This document shows, piece by piece, positions 15,835 to 25,184 of a stretch of 32,030 nucleotides of DNA (position 1 is its first letter; the number at the start of each line of letters is the position of its first letter). The notes beneath the pieces were generated by a model that saw only the letters and a list, made by a program, of their open reading frames with translations, was not told where the DNA came from and did not search any database. The DNA comes from Sphingobacteriaceae bacterium (GTDB lineage Bacteria > Bacteroidota > Bacteroidia > Sphingobacteriales > Sphingobacteriaceae): assembly GCA_014380615.1 (NCBI GenBank), contig JACMJM010000036.1, positions 1 to 32,030 on the forward strand, in the 5' to 3' direction. The translations under genes and the position numbers were made by a program.

Positions 15835-16914
15835 CTATGCACTGGCTAATTCGAGTTTCTCTGGTTGTGAATAAATATTGCGGTTACAGATGTATTGAAA
15901 TACATAATCCGCCCATTTCTCGGTAGTCCATAAAGAACCCAGGGCTTTACTTATTTGCGACATCTGTTCTAGTTTTTCATCGCTTGCAGCCGAAACTAAT
16001 TTCATGGCCCGAAGCAATGACTCTTCGTCGGGATTTACTACATATCCGTTTTGTCCGTCGCGCACATAAAATGTAGATGCGCCAGAGGCATAAGAAGAAA
16101 TAATGGGAAGACCGGCTAGCGCGGCTTCATGTACTACTAATCCCCAAGGCTCAAACAAACTGGGGAGAATAAAACATTTCGCAGAAGCGAGCCTCTCGGG
16201 AAGTTGTGAAGGCTGTGTAAACCCGTGTATTTCCACCCCTTCCTGGTTTTCGCATAAATGCTTCAGAGCGCCTTTTCCACAAATAATCAAACCCCATGGA
16301 TTATCTACCGAGGCCCTGTATTTTTTATATGCACTCATAAGATATTGTATTCCCTTAACGGGAACAAGCCGGCCTACAAAGATGAATTTCCGTTCACCTT
16401 GATTTATGGTTACATCTTTAAATCTTTCTGTATTAGCACTGTAATACCCCAGAAATGGATTATTATATCCCAGCTTCCTGGCGAAATTGGCCTGGCGGTC
16501 TCCGGGAACAAAAAAATTATCAATCGCAGGCTTTAAAAATACAGACGAGGAGAGAATTCCCAAACGCTGTTTCAGAGTACCAGTCCATTGTCCATCAAAA
16601 GTAGAAACCACATAAGTTCCCCGTTTTTTGCACTCTCGGGATACCGACATGTAAAACCGGTAATTCCACGATGACATCATTATCACATCCGGTGCTAATT
16701 TCATGCAGTAGTCAAACAATTCAGATTCCTTATCTTTCGAATAAGCTATCGCCTTTTTACAAAAAGACAGATCGAATTGATCATAAGGAGCGTCTGATTC
16801 GCCTCCCTGAAAAACAATATAAAGCTCAACATTCTTTTTCGCCAGAGCTTTCATGCAAGCAACTGAGTAATCTGCAAGCGGTGCCCACAGAAGGAGTAGT
16901 TTTCTGGGTTCCAT
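15835..16914 (-). CDS. Glycosyltransferase family 4
   Basis: A 359-residue GT-B enzyme. The N-terminus LLLLWAPLADYSVACMKALAKK is a first Rossmann strand; SSWNYRFYMSV and STFDGQWTGTLKQRLG follow, and the C-terminal domain carries FIFVGRLVPVKGIQYLMSAY, WGLIICGKGALK and the donor motif FILPSLFEPWGLVVHEAALAGLP. The EPWG variant of this motif is typical of GT4 enzymes in polysaccharide clusters. Linkage and sugar are unknown. Lies 30 bp after the acetyltransferase gene; its stop overlaps only the alternative GTG start of the next gene. Confidence 0.88.
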   Translation of the reverse strand: MEPRKLLLLWAPLADYSVACMKALAKKNVELYIVFQGGESDAPYDQFDLSFCKKAIAYSKDKESELFDYCMKLAPDVIMMSSWNYRFYMSVSRECKKRGTYVVSTFDGQWTGTLKQRLGILSSSVFLKPAIDNFFVPGDRQANFARKLGYNNPFLGYYSANTERFKDVTINQGERKFIFVGRLVPVKGIQYLMSAYKKYRASVDNPWGLIICGKGALKHLCENQEGVEIHGFTQPSQLPERLASAKCFILPSLFEPWGLVVHEAALAGLPIISSYASGASTFYVRDGQNGYVVNPDEESLLRAMKLVSAASDEKLEQMSQISKALGSLWTTEKWADYVFQYICNRNIYSQPEKLELASA

Positions 16915-16944
16915 GATATTAAAAAGTATTTATGTATAAAAAAA

Positions 16945-17592
16945 TCATATTTGTACGCTTCCTTTAATTGAATAAATTTCATCGGGATTTTCTGCAACAG
17001 AATCCGGCTTTCTGCTTCTAATTACCTTTGCCGGAACACCAACTGCGATGCTCCAGTCGGGCAGATCTTTTGTCACCACTGCGTTGGCACCCACCACACA
17101 CCCTTTTCCTATGGTTACACCCGACGCAATCATCACTCCACGACCCAGCCACACGTCATCCCCGATTTTAATGGGTGAGCCGCTAAAGCCCTGCATAGAG
17201 ATCGGGATATTGGTGCTGGAAAATTCATGGTTATAATCCCGTATGCTAACATGTTCTGCTATACTTACATTATTGCCGATCTCTATACCGTAACAAGCCG
17301 TTATGTAACAGAAATCGTTGATAATGACATTTTTTCCAAGTGTAATACTGGCCGGCCTTCTGGCAAGAAAATAACATCCCACCCCAATCATGCAACCATC
17401 GCCAACTTTAATCTTAGAATATGGGTGCTCAACACGTACATTTCCGTTAAATTTTACCTTTTTACCGATGTGCTGAAATTTCAACGGCCCGCTGATGTGA
17501 TTATATAATCCCCAGAAGAAGTAGCGGGCTCTCCTTTTAAACCACCATAAACCAATCAGTGGATAATGTATTAACGAAAAGTCTTTCTTCAT
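16945..17592 (-). CDS. Hexapeptide-repeat acyltransferase (CysE/LacA/NodL superfamily)
   Basis: A 215-residue left-handed beta-helix acetyltransferase, the second in this operon. Hexapeptide rungs start at IGKKVKFNGNVRVEHP and continue through IKVGDGCMIGVG, ITLGKNVIINDFCYI, IEIGNNVSIAEHVSI, then the catalytic-His loop RDYNHEFSS, IKIGDDVWLGRGVMI and VTIGKGCVVGANAVVTKDLP. The end SIAVGVPAKVIRSRKP is standard. An N-terminal hydrophobic/aromatic segment (YPLIGLWWFKRRARYFFWGLY) may associate with the membrane. It likely O-acetylates the repeat unit on a sugar other than that used by the WcaF-like enzyme. Confidence 0.88.
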   Translation of the reverse strand: MKKDFSLIHYPLIGLWWFKRRARYFFWGLYNHISGPLKFQHIGKKVKFNGNVRVEHPYSKIKVGDGCMIGVGCYFLARRPASITLGKNVIINDFCYITACYGIEIGNNVSIAEHVSIRDYNHEFSSTNIPISMQGFSGSPIKIGDDVWLGRGVMIASGVTIGKGCVVGANAVVTKDLPDWSIAVGVPAKVIRSRKPDSVAENPDEIYSIKGSVQI

Positions 17593-17661
17593 ACTTCTAA
17601 TTTATCATCTTGCTTAACCAGAATTAAAAGTTGATTGGTTATATTTCCTTTTAAAATTACT

Positions 17662-18831
17662 CTATATCAATACTTTAAAATTCTGCTTCAACTGTCCAAC
17701 GAGTTTTTCAGTTGCTACATCCCAACTACCAAGAGTTTTGGCCGCAAGGAGCGCGTTGGCCGACATGTTGCTAAGACGATCTCTATCATCCGCCATTTGT
17801 TGCAGCCCTTCGGCGAGAGCATTTACATCTGCCGGAGGAACTATAAATCCTTCAACACCGTCTTCTATAATATCGCCGCCGCCCGTATTAGTGGTGATTA
17901 GCAAAGGGATTCCGAAAGCAAGTGCTTCTCCCTGGACTAAAGCAAGTCCTTCTTCCAGGCTGGGCAATACAAAAACACTTGCACTACGATATTGATTTTT
18001 TAGATCCTCGCCCTTAAGTGGCCCTGTAAAAACAACGCTATCAGGTATTTGTGTTTTTTCCAAACCAGTAATTGTTGTTTTCGGACCAACGATCACGAAC
18101 TCCTTTCTGGGATGCTTAAGCCGCTTAAAAGCTTCAATGGCGTAGCGCAGGCCTTTACGATAGTGCAACTGGCCCACATATAGTACTCTAAACGTGTCGT
18201 CCGGCTTTGGATCCTTATGCTGAGACCCTACTTCGATTGGCGGAAATCCGAAATTCACTTTGAGGAGCCGTTCGGGCGAGAAACCTTTCTCAAGAAACGA
18301 TCTTCTTACGAATTCCGAAGGGCAGAGAATAGAATCGGCTTCATCATAGGTCTTTAAACGCAAATCATAATCACTTTCACGGCTATATCCGTTTTTAAAC
18401 CCAAGCTGTTTATATTCTTCATACAAAATATCATTCGCATACTCCACATGGCTGTTCACCTCTTCCATTACACAAAGCGTTGGTGCACCCTCCTGGTGTA
18501 AGCGTATGGTACTTTGCAGTCCCTGTGTACGATAAAAAATAAATACATCCGACTCGCGAGCCCAGGCATATGAACTTTCATCGAGCTTCTTGTTAGATAA
18601 ACGATTAAATAAGTTGACTACAGAAGGCGGCGTATTAAATTTCATGCTTGCCAGATAAAGGGTCTGATAAAAATCATGACGCTTAAGCTTGTCGCCAATT
18701 TCGGGTAGTGCCGCACGCGGACTAAGCCGACTAAATCCGGAAACAAACGCATGCAAATGCCCGGCCTTATGCATTGCTTTCGCATACGGATAATGATGAG
18801 ACCGGTTGGGAGATGTATAAGTAATTTTCAT
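17662..18831 (-). CDS. Glycosyltransferase family 4
   Basis: A 389-residue GT-B enzyme from ATG 18831 (MKITYTSPNRSHHYPYAKAMHKAG). An in-frame TTG at 18855 would add 8 residues and lie 2 bp from the polymerase stop; the ATG gives a canonical N-terminus. Motifs: FRVLYVGQLHYRKGLRYAIEAF (start of donor domain), EFVIVGPKTT, VVFTGPLKGEDLKNQYRSASV, and VLPSLEEGLALVQGEALAFG with E-x7-E. The section RESDYDLRLKTYDEADSILCPSEFVRRS is the common 'hit' preceding the donor domain in GT4 enzymes. Cotranscribed with the polymerase gene upstream. Confidence 0.88.
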   Translation of the reverse strand: MKITYTSPNRSHHYPYAKAMHKAGHLHAFVSGFSRLSPRAALPEIGDKLKRHDFYQTLYLASMKFNTPPSVVNLFNRLSNKKLDESSYAWARESDVFIFYRTQGLQSTIRLHQEGAPTLCVMEEVNSHVEYANDILYEEYKQLGFKNGYSRESDYDLRLKTYDEADSILCPSEFVRRSFLEKGFSPERLLKVNFGFPPIEVGSQHKDPKPDDTFRVLYVGQLHYRKGLRYAIEAFKRLKHPRKEFVIVGPKTTITGLEKTQIPDSVVFTGPLKGEDLKNQYRSASVFVLPSLEEGLALVQGEALAFGIPLLITTNTGGGDIIEDGVEGFIVPPADVNALAEGLQQMADDRDRLSNMSANALLAAKTLGSWDVATEKLVGQLKQNFKVLI

Positions 18832-18856
18832 CAAGTCATCGGATATTAGTATCAAA

Positions 18857-20395
18857 TTAAAACACGCCCTTCAACTTTCTAGCCACACTCATTGCCAGAA
18901 TAAACAACATAATGGGATATAAAAAAGTTGTTAGCGCGAAGAATGAACGAAAGCCCCAGAAAGCCAGGAAAACACCTACTCCCAGCATCCCGGCGGGCAA
19001 AGGCTGTTTCTCTCTTGTATAATAAATTATTCCGTCGAAAAATATCAGGAACAAGCCGTAAACACTTCCGTAAATCAAAAGTCCCCATAATCCGTTAGCC
19101 AGATAACCCTCGCCAACTACTGAAAAAGAGAGGCTCGTGGTTCCCATAAACAGGGGGCCGTCTAAAACCCACTGAGGTTGATAAAACAGGTCTTTAGCGC
19201 CATTCATTAAAGGCTTATTGGGCCAGATAGCACGCGGAATTGGGTTAACGAGGGTTGCGAAAAAGTCGTTAAAGCCCTCGTAAGCGTACTTATCAGGATA
19301 CCCTTTAACCAGTAAACACAATAAATAGGTATTGTTATCACGATGTGATTTCGAGGGATCGAAGGTTGTTATAGATTTTAAATCGTTTTCTTTTGCCGCC
19401 TTTTCGGGATTTACTATTACGTCGAGCAGATTGCCTCTGAAGCGAACCTGCAACTCCATTACGCCAATTAGCATAAAGAGTGAAATCGCCGCAGGGATCC
19501 AAAATTTCAATCCTCTTTGCCAATTATAATAGAAAAGAAAGAACAGCACTGGTGCGGCCACAAACATCATGGTTCCGCGCGAACCGCTGAGAAAAAAGAC
19601 AAAAATAACCAGCACTGAAAGTACTATAGACACTATTGGCAACAATTGATATCTCTTTTTGTACGACACAAAAGCGATCGCTCCAAACATTGGAGTTAGT
19701 TGTAAGACCCATGTTAGAGGATTAAGCAAAGCTCCCATGCCACCTACCGATTCCATAATTAATTCAATTCCCCGTTCAGATCTTCCGGCTGTGAGGTAGA
19801 TCCACAGCTTCTCTGCCGAGCCGTAATACAGATAGAATCCTATCAATGGAATAGCAAAAGCCAAAATGGTGAGCCGGGCGAAAAAAGCAGGCTTAAACTT
19901 TATTGTTCGCAAAAAACTGAACGATTTGACAGAAAAATTTGTCCCTCGTTTCCAGAAAAGAAGATAAAAGCCGTTTACGAAAATCATGAAAACCGCTACC
20001 CAAAAGAATGCTTCCATTCTATAAACCGGTTGGCTGTACACATAAGCATCATAGCCTGGAATAACGGCCTCAAGGTATAGGAACCAAATGGGTGATAAAT
20101 TTATGGCGGTTAAACAGCTGAATAAAAGAATGAATCGCTTATTTGAAACCGCATAAAATACAGGCGTTAACGAAACCAGAATTGCCAATACGCCACAGGT
20201 TACCGCAAGGCTGTGAGAGTCGGGGAAAAATAAAGAAGAAAAAAAATAGATGAATGAGGCACCAAACTGTGCGAGTAAACAGCTTTTAGCCATTTTTTTT
20301 AGCTCAAGCAGACCAATTACGTCTCCCGTTTTCTGGGGTTTAGCAACCAGCCTGTTACCTGCTGGCATTGATAACGTTGGATTATGATACTGCAT
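18857..20395 (-). CDS. Wzy-like O-antigen/EPS repeat-unit polymerase
   Basis: A 512-residue polytopic inner-membrane protein with about ten to twelve predicted hydrophobic helices, for example FIYFFSSLFF, LAVTCGVLAILVSL, FWVAVFMIFVNGFYLLFW, LTILAFAIPLIGFYLYY, and near the C-terminus LLIYGSVYGLFLIFF and LTTFLYPIMLFILAMSVA. The long periplasmic loop between helices contains NPIPRAIWPNKPLMNGAKDL, a motif seen in oligosaccharide-repeat-unit polymerases of the Wzy/O-antigen-ligase type. It polymerises flipped undecaprenyl-linked repeat units. It sits next to the flippase (5-bp gap), as Wzy genes usually do. Family members share little sequence identity, so the name rests on topology, motif and context. 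Confidence 0.82.
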   Translation of the reverse strand: MQYHNPTLSMPAGNRLVAKPQKTGDVIGLLELKKMAKSCLLAQFGASFIYFFSSLFFPDSHSLAVTCGVLAILVSLTPVFYAVSNKRFILLFSCLTAINLSPIWFLYLEAVIPGYDAYVYSQPVYRMEAFFWVAVFMIFVNGFYLLFWKRGTNFSVKSFSFLRTIKFKPAFFARLTILAFAIPLIGFYLYYGSAEKLWIYLTAGRSERGIELIMESVGGMGALLNPLTWVLQLTPMFGAIAFVSYKKRYQLLPIVSIVLSVLVIFVFFLSGSRGTMMFVAAPVLFFLFYYNWQRGLKFWIPAAISLFMLIGVMELQVRFRGNLLDVIVNPEKAAKENDLKSITTFDPSKSHRDNNTYLLCLLVKGYPDKYAYEGFNDFFATLVNPIPRAIWPNKPLMNGAKDLFYQPQWVLDGPLFMGTTSLSFSVVGEGYLANGLWGLLIYGSVYGLFLIFFDGIIYYTREKQPLPAGMLGVGVFLAFWGFRSFFALTTFLYPIMLFILAMSVARKLKGVF

Positions 20396-20400
20396 TCTAA

Positions 20401-21798
20401 TTACGTTTTACTTCCAGATAATCGAAGTACACTTCGAAAGTTAAATAGCACATGTTTTGCCTGCGAGAGTATACCGTTCAGAAACCCACTCCAGGAGTCA
20501 TTTACCATTTCAATTGAGCGTTTAAGAACGTAGGGGATTAATAAAATATCTACTACCATTGTAGACAATGCTGCTCCCTCAATACCGAAGAAATACGATA
20601 AAATAGCGCAGGCAATTCCTGCTAAAGCAGCGGCAATCAAATACCTTACCGCCAAACCCTCGTATTGATTACTTGCCATATGTACTACGCTGCTGGTAAA
20701 CCAAAGGGCATTTAATGGAATCGGCAATAAAAACATAACCAAAAGCTCTTGAGAAAGTTCTATAGATTTTCCAACCCACAAGCCATATAATGTTCTGCCA
20801 ATAACCGCCAGCGATATCACACCCAGAAGAGATAGTAAAATGGAAATACCAACGGCTCCACGATGCAGCTTAGCAGCCTTCTTTAAATCGCCAGAACCAA
20901 AAAGATGACTAAGCTCTGGCCAGATAGCCTGATTGATTACCTCCATTACCTGGTTCACGGTTCGAACCAGCGTCCGGGCTGTTCCGAAAATAGCAACGGC
21001 CGCCGGACCGAGCATCGCTTGAACCACCAATAAGTTTCCTTGAAACAGTAAGGCATTACCCAATGGGAAAGCTTGAAAAGCGGCGCCCTTTTTAAACAGA
21101 TATTTAAACCTATGCGGTTCGATTTTCTTAAGAGAGAATGATATTTGGGGCATCACCCTCCAGCTAAAAAACAGGTAAACCAAGAAAAATAAGGTTGTGG
21201 ATGCCAGCATAGCGAAACCCAGACAATCAAACCTGTGACTATATTTTAATGCCACGATAATTCCCAGCAAGTCTAACCAAGGTCCGAAACTTATTATGAA
21301 AACAGCCAAATGGGCTTTTTTTGCCGCTCTATATCTGCCAAGCAGTGTTTCCGAGAGAAAAGACACAAAAACCGCAATCGCCATAAAAGTTACAGCAAGA
21401 GCAATCTCGTCGTGGCGGTCTGGTGGAAAGTTCAAAAAGCTTTCCCATTTAATAAAAGGGGAAATTACAGCCGCGGCTATTGAACCTATAAATCCAATAG
21501 CGAGCACAAGTGAGATGGTACTTGAAAACACATTATTGGCAGATTTTATATCGCCTGCTGCAACAGACATCGACATCTCATTTGCCGCAACACTTCCAAA
21601 GCCGAAGCTAGCCAACATCAGCCACGATGGCAAAGTAGAAAGCACCAACCACCGTCCATAATCATTTACCCCCAATGCAGATAGCAATAATGGTACTTGC
21701 ACCAATCTTATAAGCGCTCCCGACCCCCTGTTCCAAACTCCCGCACCTGTATTAAGAAGGAGGCTTAGTTTAAGAGATACAGCGTTTAACTTTCCCAT
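20401..21798 (-). CDS. Wzx-type oligosaccharide flippase (MOP superfamily)
   Basis: A 465-residue inner-membrane protein with about 12 predicted helices, belonging to the MATE/MOP polysaccharide transporter group that moves undecaprenyl-linked repeat units across the inner membrane. The N-terminus SLLLNTGAGVWNRGSGALIRLVQVPLLL has the family's first helix; WLVLSTLPSWLMLASFGFGSVAANEMS is the conserved glycine-rich helix 2. AQ/PELSHLFGSGDLKKAAKLHR is the cytoplasmic loop typical of the family. Starts at ATG 21798; the polymerase follows after 5 bp. A strong stem-loop at 21879-21915 lies between it and wzc and may tune expression of this gene and those downstream. Confidence 0.87.
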   Translation of the reverse strand: MGKLNAVSLKLSLLLNTGAGVWNRGSGALIRLVQVPLLLSALGVNDYGRWLVLSTLPSWLMLASFGFGSVAANEMSMSVAAGDIKSANNVFSSTISLVLAIGFIGSIAAAVISPFIKWESFLNFPPDRHDEIALAVTFMAIAVFVSFLSETLLGRYRAAKKAHLAVFIISFGPWLDLLGIIVALKYSHRFDCLGFAMLASTTLFFLVYLFFSWRVMPQISFSLKKIEPHRFKYLFKKGAAFQAFPLGNALLFQGNLLVVQAMLGPAAVAIFGTARTLVRTVNQVMEVINQAIWPELSHLFGSGDLKKAAKLHRGAVGISILLSLLGVISLAVIGRTLYGLWVGKSIELSQELLVMFLLPIPLNALWFTSSVVHMASNQYEGLAVRYLIAAALAGIACAILSYFFGIEGAALSTMVVDILLIPYVLKRSIEMVNDSWSGFLNGILSQAKHVLFNFRSVLRLSGSKT

Positions 21799-21878
21799 TT
21801 TTGATGTATGGCGGTATGTTGTTTAATTGTTTCAATTTGGATTGTTTAGAAAAAGCCATAACAGATTGGCTCTTAAAT

Positions 21879-21915
21879 TGCATTATCACCCAGGAGGTGA
21901 TAATGCAGTTTTTTT
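21879..21915. terminator. 12-bp stem-loop between wzc and wzx
   Basis: A perfect 12-bp inverted repeat, TGCATTATCACC (21879-21890) and GGTGATAATGCA (21896-21907), with a 5-nt loop. On the plus strand it is followed by seven T residues (21909-21915) and looks like an intrinsic terminator. On the minus strand, the direction of the operon, the stem is followed only by ATTTAAG, so it would act as a weak terminator or attenuator. It could block antisense transcription into wzc or reduce downstream EPS gene expression. Confidence 0.6.
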
Positions 21916-21951
21916 AATTACGATCTTCGTCGTTCCTTTAAAAAAAGATGC

Positions 21952-24330
21952 TTAGAATCTCTTAGAAAAATCCCTGAAGATTGAGTTTCTCGTTTTTATG
22001 TCGTCGGTATTGTAATAGTTATTTCCATAGTTTCGGCCATAACCATAACGTCCTTTTTCGATGCCATTAAAAACCACTTTCATTTTCGGGAAATTTTGGT
22101 CGGCGAAGAGCTTTTTGATAAACGGAAGCAAGGATTTAAAGGTATAGCCCTGTTGGATGATGTACAATGTTACATCCGTTACCCGGGCCAGAATCATTGC
22201 GTCTGTTACCAGATTTATAGGCGGAGTGTCAATAATCACATCGTCATAGTTAGCTCTTAACCAAGCAAACAAAATATCTACTTCTGGTTGTTCAAGAAGC
22301 TCTGACGGATTAGAAGGAAACGGACCACTACCAATTATATCCAAATTAGGATGAACGCCTGATGGCTGAATGATATCCTCAATTGAAGACCCCCCGTTAA
22401 GATAATTGCTGATTCCAGGATGCGCATGGGGAAGTTTGAACATTTCAGAAACTTTGGGTTTCCTTAAATCCAGTTCTAGTAATACCGTTTTTCTGGAAGA
22501 AGCCGCAAGTGTAAGTGCAAGGTTGCTACTTACAAAGCTTTTTCCCTCTCCGGCAATACTCGAAGTGAACAACGTTACCCTTCCACTCTGTTTCTTTTCA
22601 TGTAAGAAATGGAGATTTGTGCGTAAGGCTCTGAACTCTTCGCCTATAACAAAATTGCTTTTATCAAGAGCTACAATCGGAGAGCGGGTTTTCTCATAGG
22701 ATAATTCTCCCAGTATCGGGTTTCCTATCACATCTTCAATCTCTCTGCGGTTTGTTATACGATTGTGGATTTTATCTCTTCCATACATAAAACTTGCCGG
22801 CAGAACCAGGCCTAACAAAAATGCCATTCCATACACTAAAGGTTCTTTTGGCTTCTTAACTGATCCTAAATATGCATTATCTACAATTCTGGCATCAGCA
22901 ATTGTAGAAGCATAGCTTAACGAAAGCTCTTCGCGTTTTTGAAGCAGATAAATGTACAACCGCTCTTTAGAGCCAAGCTGTCTTTTCATTCCTACCATTT
23001 GTCGTTCCTCGCCGGGAATACTGGCAATGGAAGATTCGAACTGATTGTTGAATGATTGCAATTGTCCTTTGGCAGCCTGCAAAGACGATTTTATATTACG
23101 GATGCTCTGTCTGATAGACGATTTGGTAGTTTGGATCTGCCGGTTTAACGGCTCGAACAAAGGGCTTCCTTCTGGCGTGGTAGCCAGTAACTCTTCGCGT
23201 TGCAACTGTAGTTTTGCCAATTGCTCGATGGAGTTGTTAAGCGCCGGATCTTCTATTCCAAGAGTAGAAGGTACACCTCCAGCATTAGAATTAACATATC
23301 TCTCAATACCCTGAATGACATTTAACTGAACATTTACTTCATTCATCCGGTTATCGTTGGTTTGTACATTTTCAAGATATACCTGCGATTGAGAAGAAAT
23401 ATCGGTTAATCCCCTGCTGCGTCTAAAACCTTCAAAGTGCTTCTCGGCAGAGTTTAATTCTCTCGAAAGCGAGTCAAGTCTGTCGTCTATAAAACTAAGC
23501 GTGGTTTGAGTAATACGGTTCTTTTCGGATAAAGACGCTTTGTTATAATGAGTAATTAAACGATTAATGATATCCTTACCGCGTTGAGGGACCTCGTCGC
23601 TAATTGATATACCGATAGCTGGGGCTTGTTTGTTTAAAAGAGACGCGTTTAAGTTTTTCTGGATAGCTACGGCAGCTTTTTCGGGTTCGTTTAAGGTTAT
23701 GGTAATTTGAGATTCTTTGTGATCGTTTAAATACAAAGTTGGCTCTAACTTCCATGTACCAAAACTGCTTTTATACGGCTTATTGAAAATATACGACTTC
23801 AGTTCTCCGTCAGAATCTTTTAGGTAGTAAAAGTCTTTGTTTTTAATTACTACCTGGAGGGCTTGTCCATGCAAATCCCCTGAAGACCGAATAAGCGTTA
23901 GTTTTACCGGAGATTTTCCATAAAGATCCTCGTCAGAAAAAGTCCCTCTTTTTGTATATGAAGTGCCTAACTGCAAATCACCAACAACCAAATTTATCAG
24001 TTGTCTGGATTTTAAAATTTCAACCTCATTTTCTGCAAGTTTGGGGGAAGCTGTGAGATCAATTTCCTGAAGGCCTCTTTCTTCCTCGCTCGCCGAAGTC
24101 TTCTTTTCGTCCTGAATTAATAAAGTTGCCTTCGCTTCATATAAAGGCTTTGCTGTTTTCAGGTAAATAAAAGCGCCAATCAGAGTTATCAATAAACCGA
24201 TAACAAATAAAGGCCAATGATAAAGATTCTTATCAAGCGTGTCGCGAAAAGTAGACGGATTTTCTCCGTCTACTATAGGATAAATGTCTGATTGCTGAGC
24301 AGACGACATATACAATTGTTGTACTGACAT
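21952..24330 (-). CDS. Wzc-like polysaccharide copolymerase and tyrosine autokinase
   Basis: A 792-residue BY-kinase of the inner membrane that sets chain length and couples polymerisation to export. Helix 1 is ~39-60 (WPLFVIGLLITLIGAFIYL), followed by the Wzz domain, then a long coiled-coil region (~280-470, SLSRELNSAEKHFEGFRR...), helix 2 ~499-519 (YGMAFLLGLVLPASFMYG), and the cytoplasmic kinase: Walker A SSIAGEGKS near 593, Walker A' LLELDLRKPK, Walker B DDVIIDTPP. A tyrosine-rich tail (YGYGRNYGNNYYNTDD, ~758-775) supplies the autophosphorylation sites. The CpsB-type phosphatase at 3335 is the likely opposing enzyme. Begins 11 bp after wza. Confidence 0.93.
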   Translation of the reverse strand: MSVQQLYMSSAQQSDIYPIVDGENPSTFRDTLDKNLYHWPLFVIGLLITLIGAFIYLKTAKPLYEAKATLLIQDEKKTSASEEERGLQEIDLTASPKLAENEVEILKSRQLINLVVGDLQLGTSYTKRGTFSDEDLYGKSPVKLTLIRSSGDLHGQALQVVIKNKDFYYLKDSDGELKSYIFNKPYKSSFGTWKLEPTLYLNDHKESQITITLNEPEKAAVAIQKNLNASLLNKQAPAIGISISDEVPQRGKDIINRLITHYNKASLSEKNRITQTTLSFIDDRLDSLSRELNSAEKHFEGFRRSRGLTDISSQSQVYLENVQTNDNRMNEVNVQLNVIQGIERYVNSNAGGVPSTLGIEDPALNNSIEQLAKLQLQREELLATTPEGSPLFEPLNRQIQTTKSSIRQSIRNIKSSLQAAKGQLQSFNNQFESSIASIPGEERQMVGMKRQLGSKERLYIYLLQKREELSLSYASTIADARIVDNAYLGSVKKPKEPLVYGMAFLLGLVLPASFMYGRDKIHNRITNRREIEDVIGNPILGELSYEKTRSPIVALDKSNFVIGEEFRALRTNLHFLHEKKQSGRVTLFTSSIAGEGKSFVSSNLALTLAASSRKTVLLELDLRKPKVSEMFKLPHAHPGISNYLNGGSSIEDIIQPSGVHPNLDIIGSGPFPSNPSELLEQPEVDILFAWLRANYDDVIIDTPPINLVTDAMILARVTDVTLYIIQQGYTFKSLLPFIKKLFADQNFPKMKVVFNGIEKGRYGYGRNYGNNYYNTDDIKTRNSIFRDFSKRF

Positions 24331-24341
24331 AATTAAAAAAA

Positions 24342-25103
24342 TTATCTTATAATCGCTGAAACAACGAGAGCTACGATAGACAGACCGGTTAAAACAGTGG
24401 TTATGGTGCGATTTTCAACAGTAGCCAACTTGCTCTTATGTGGTTGAACATAGATCATATCGTTGTTTTTTAAATAATAATATGGAGAGTTAAAGAGTGC
24501 TTTAGATTTTAAATCCAGAGGAACATATTCTCTCTTTCCGTTGCGCTCACGAATCAATAAAACTTCGCGTATGGCAGTGATATTCGCATCCCCGGCTAGA
24601 GCTAAAGCTTCAGGAATTGTGATTCTTTCGCCGTTTGGAACAGAATAAACATCCGGACGTAAAACATCCCCGATTACAGAAACTTTAAAGTTTAACACAC
24701 GCACATTTACAGTTGGCTCCCTCAAATAAGTGAGTAAGCTGCTCTGAAGTTGAGTACGTAACTCGTCGGTGGTTAATCCCGAAACTTTCATCACGCCAAC
24801 CATCGGAAGTTTAATCTCGCCTCGTTGATTAACTACATAGCCGGTGTTAGGGTTGTTCTGAGGATTGTAATTAAATGCGGCTGATGCTTCGGCATTTAAA
24901 CTCAAAACATTGATCCCGATAATATCATCCGGCTGTATGGTCAATGGAGAATAATTGGTAATACCTTCCTGAGAAACAGTATTTCTGTTTACATCCTGGA
25001 AATAAGGGATTTCTCTGTACGACCGGCATGACGAGAGAGCCAATAATGCAATTACGACGAAGCCTTTAAGAGTAAGGGCTTTTCTTGTAAAGTTAATTTT
25101 CAT
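24342..25103 (-). CDS. wza: Polysaccharide export outer-membrane lipoprotein (Wza-like)
   Basis: A 253-residue protein that forms or lines the outer-membrane/periplasmic channel for EPS export. A lipoprotein signal ends at LALSSC, with Cys26 as the lipidated residue. The Poly_export domain follows (LTIQPDDIIGINVLSLNAEA, GEIKLPMVGVMKVSGLT), then a SLBB-type beta-grasp region (VIGDVLRPDVYSVPNGERITIPEALALAG). It is shorter than E. coli Wza (379 residues), normal for Bacteroidota. A C-terminal hydrophobic helix (TVLTGLSIVALVVSAIIR) is the expected pore-forming helix in the outer membrane. Next gene starts 11 bp away. Confidence 0.92.
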   Translation of the reverse strand: MKINFTRKALTLKGFVVIALLALSSCRSYREIPYFQDVNRNTVSQEGITNYSPLTIQPDDIIGINVLSLNAEASAAFNYNPQNNPNTGYVVNQRGEIKLPMVGVMKVSGLTTDELRTQLQSSLLTYLREPTVNVRVLNFKVSVIGDVLRPDVYSVPNGERITIPEALALAGDANITAIREVLLIRERNGKREYVPLDLKSKALFNSPYYYLKNNDMIYVQPHKSKLATVENRTITTVLTGLSIVALVVSAIIR

Positions 25104-25184
25104 AAGAACTTTTTTAATGATTAATTAATATTATTGATTGAACACAAGTATGTAAATGTGGTTTTCAAAACCCACTAATCCCCG

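Noticed and set aside
21892..21917. Four-codon minigene (ATG CAG TTT TTT TAA) with ideal Shine-Dalgarno
   Set aside because: Sits inside the arm of a 12-bp stem on the strand opposite the operon and is followed directly by the T run; most likely a coincidence of the hairpin sequence, though it is described as part of that finding.
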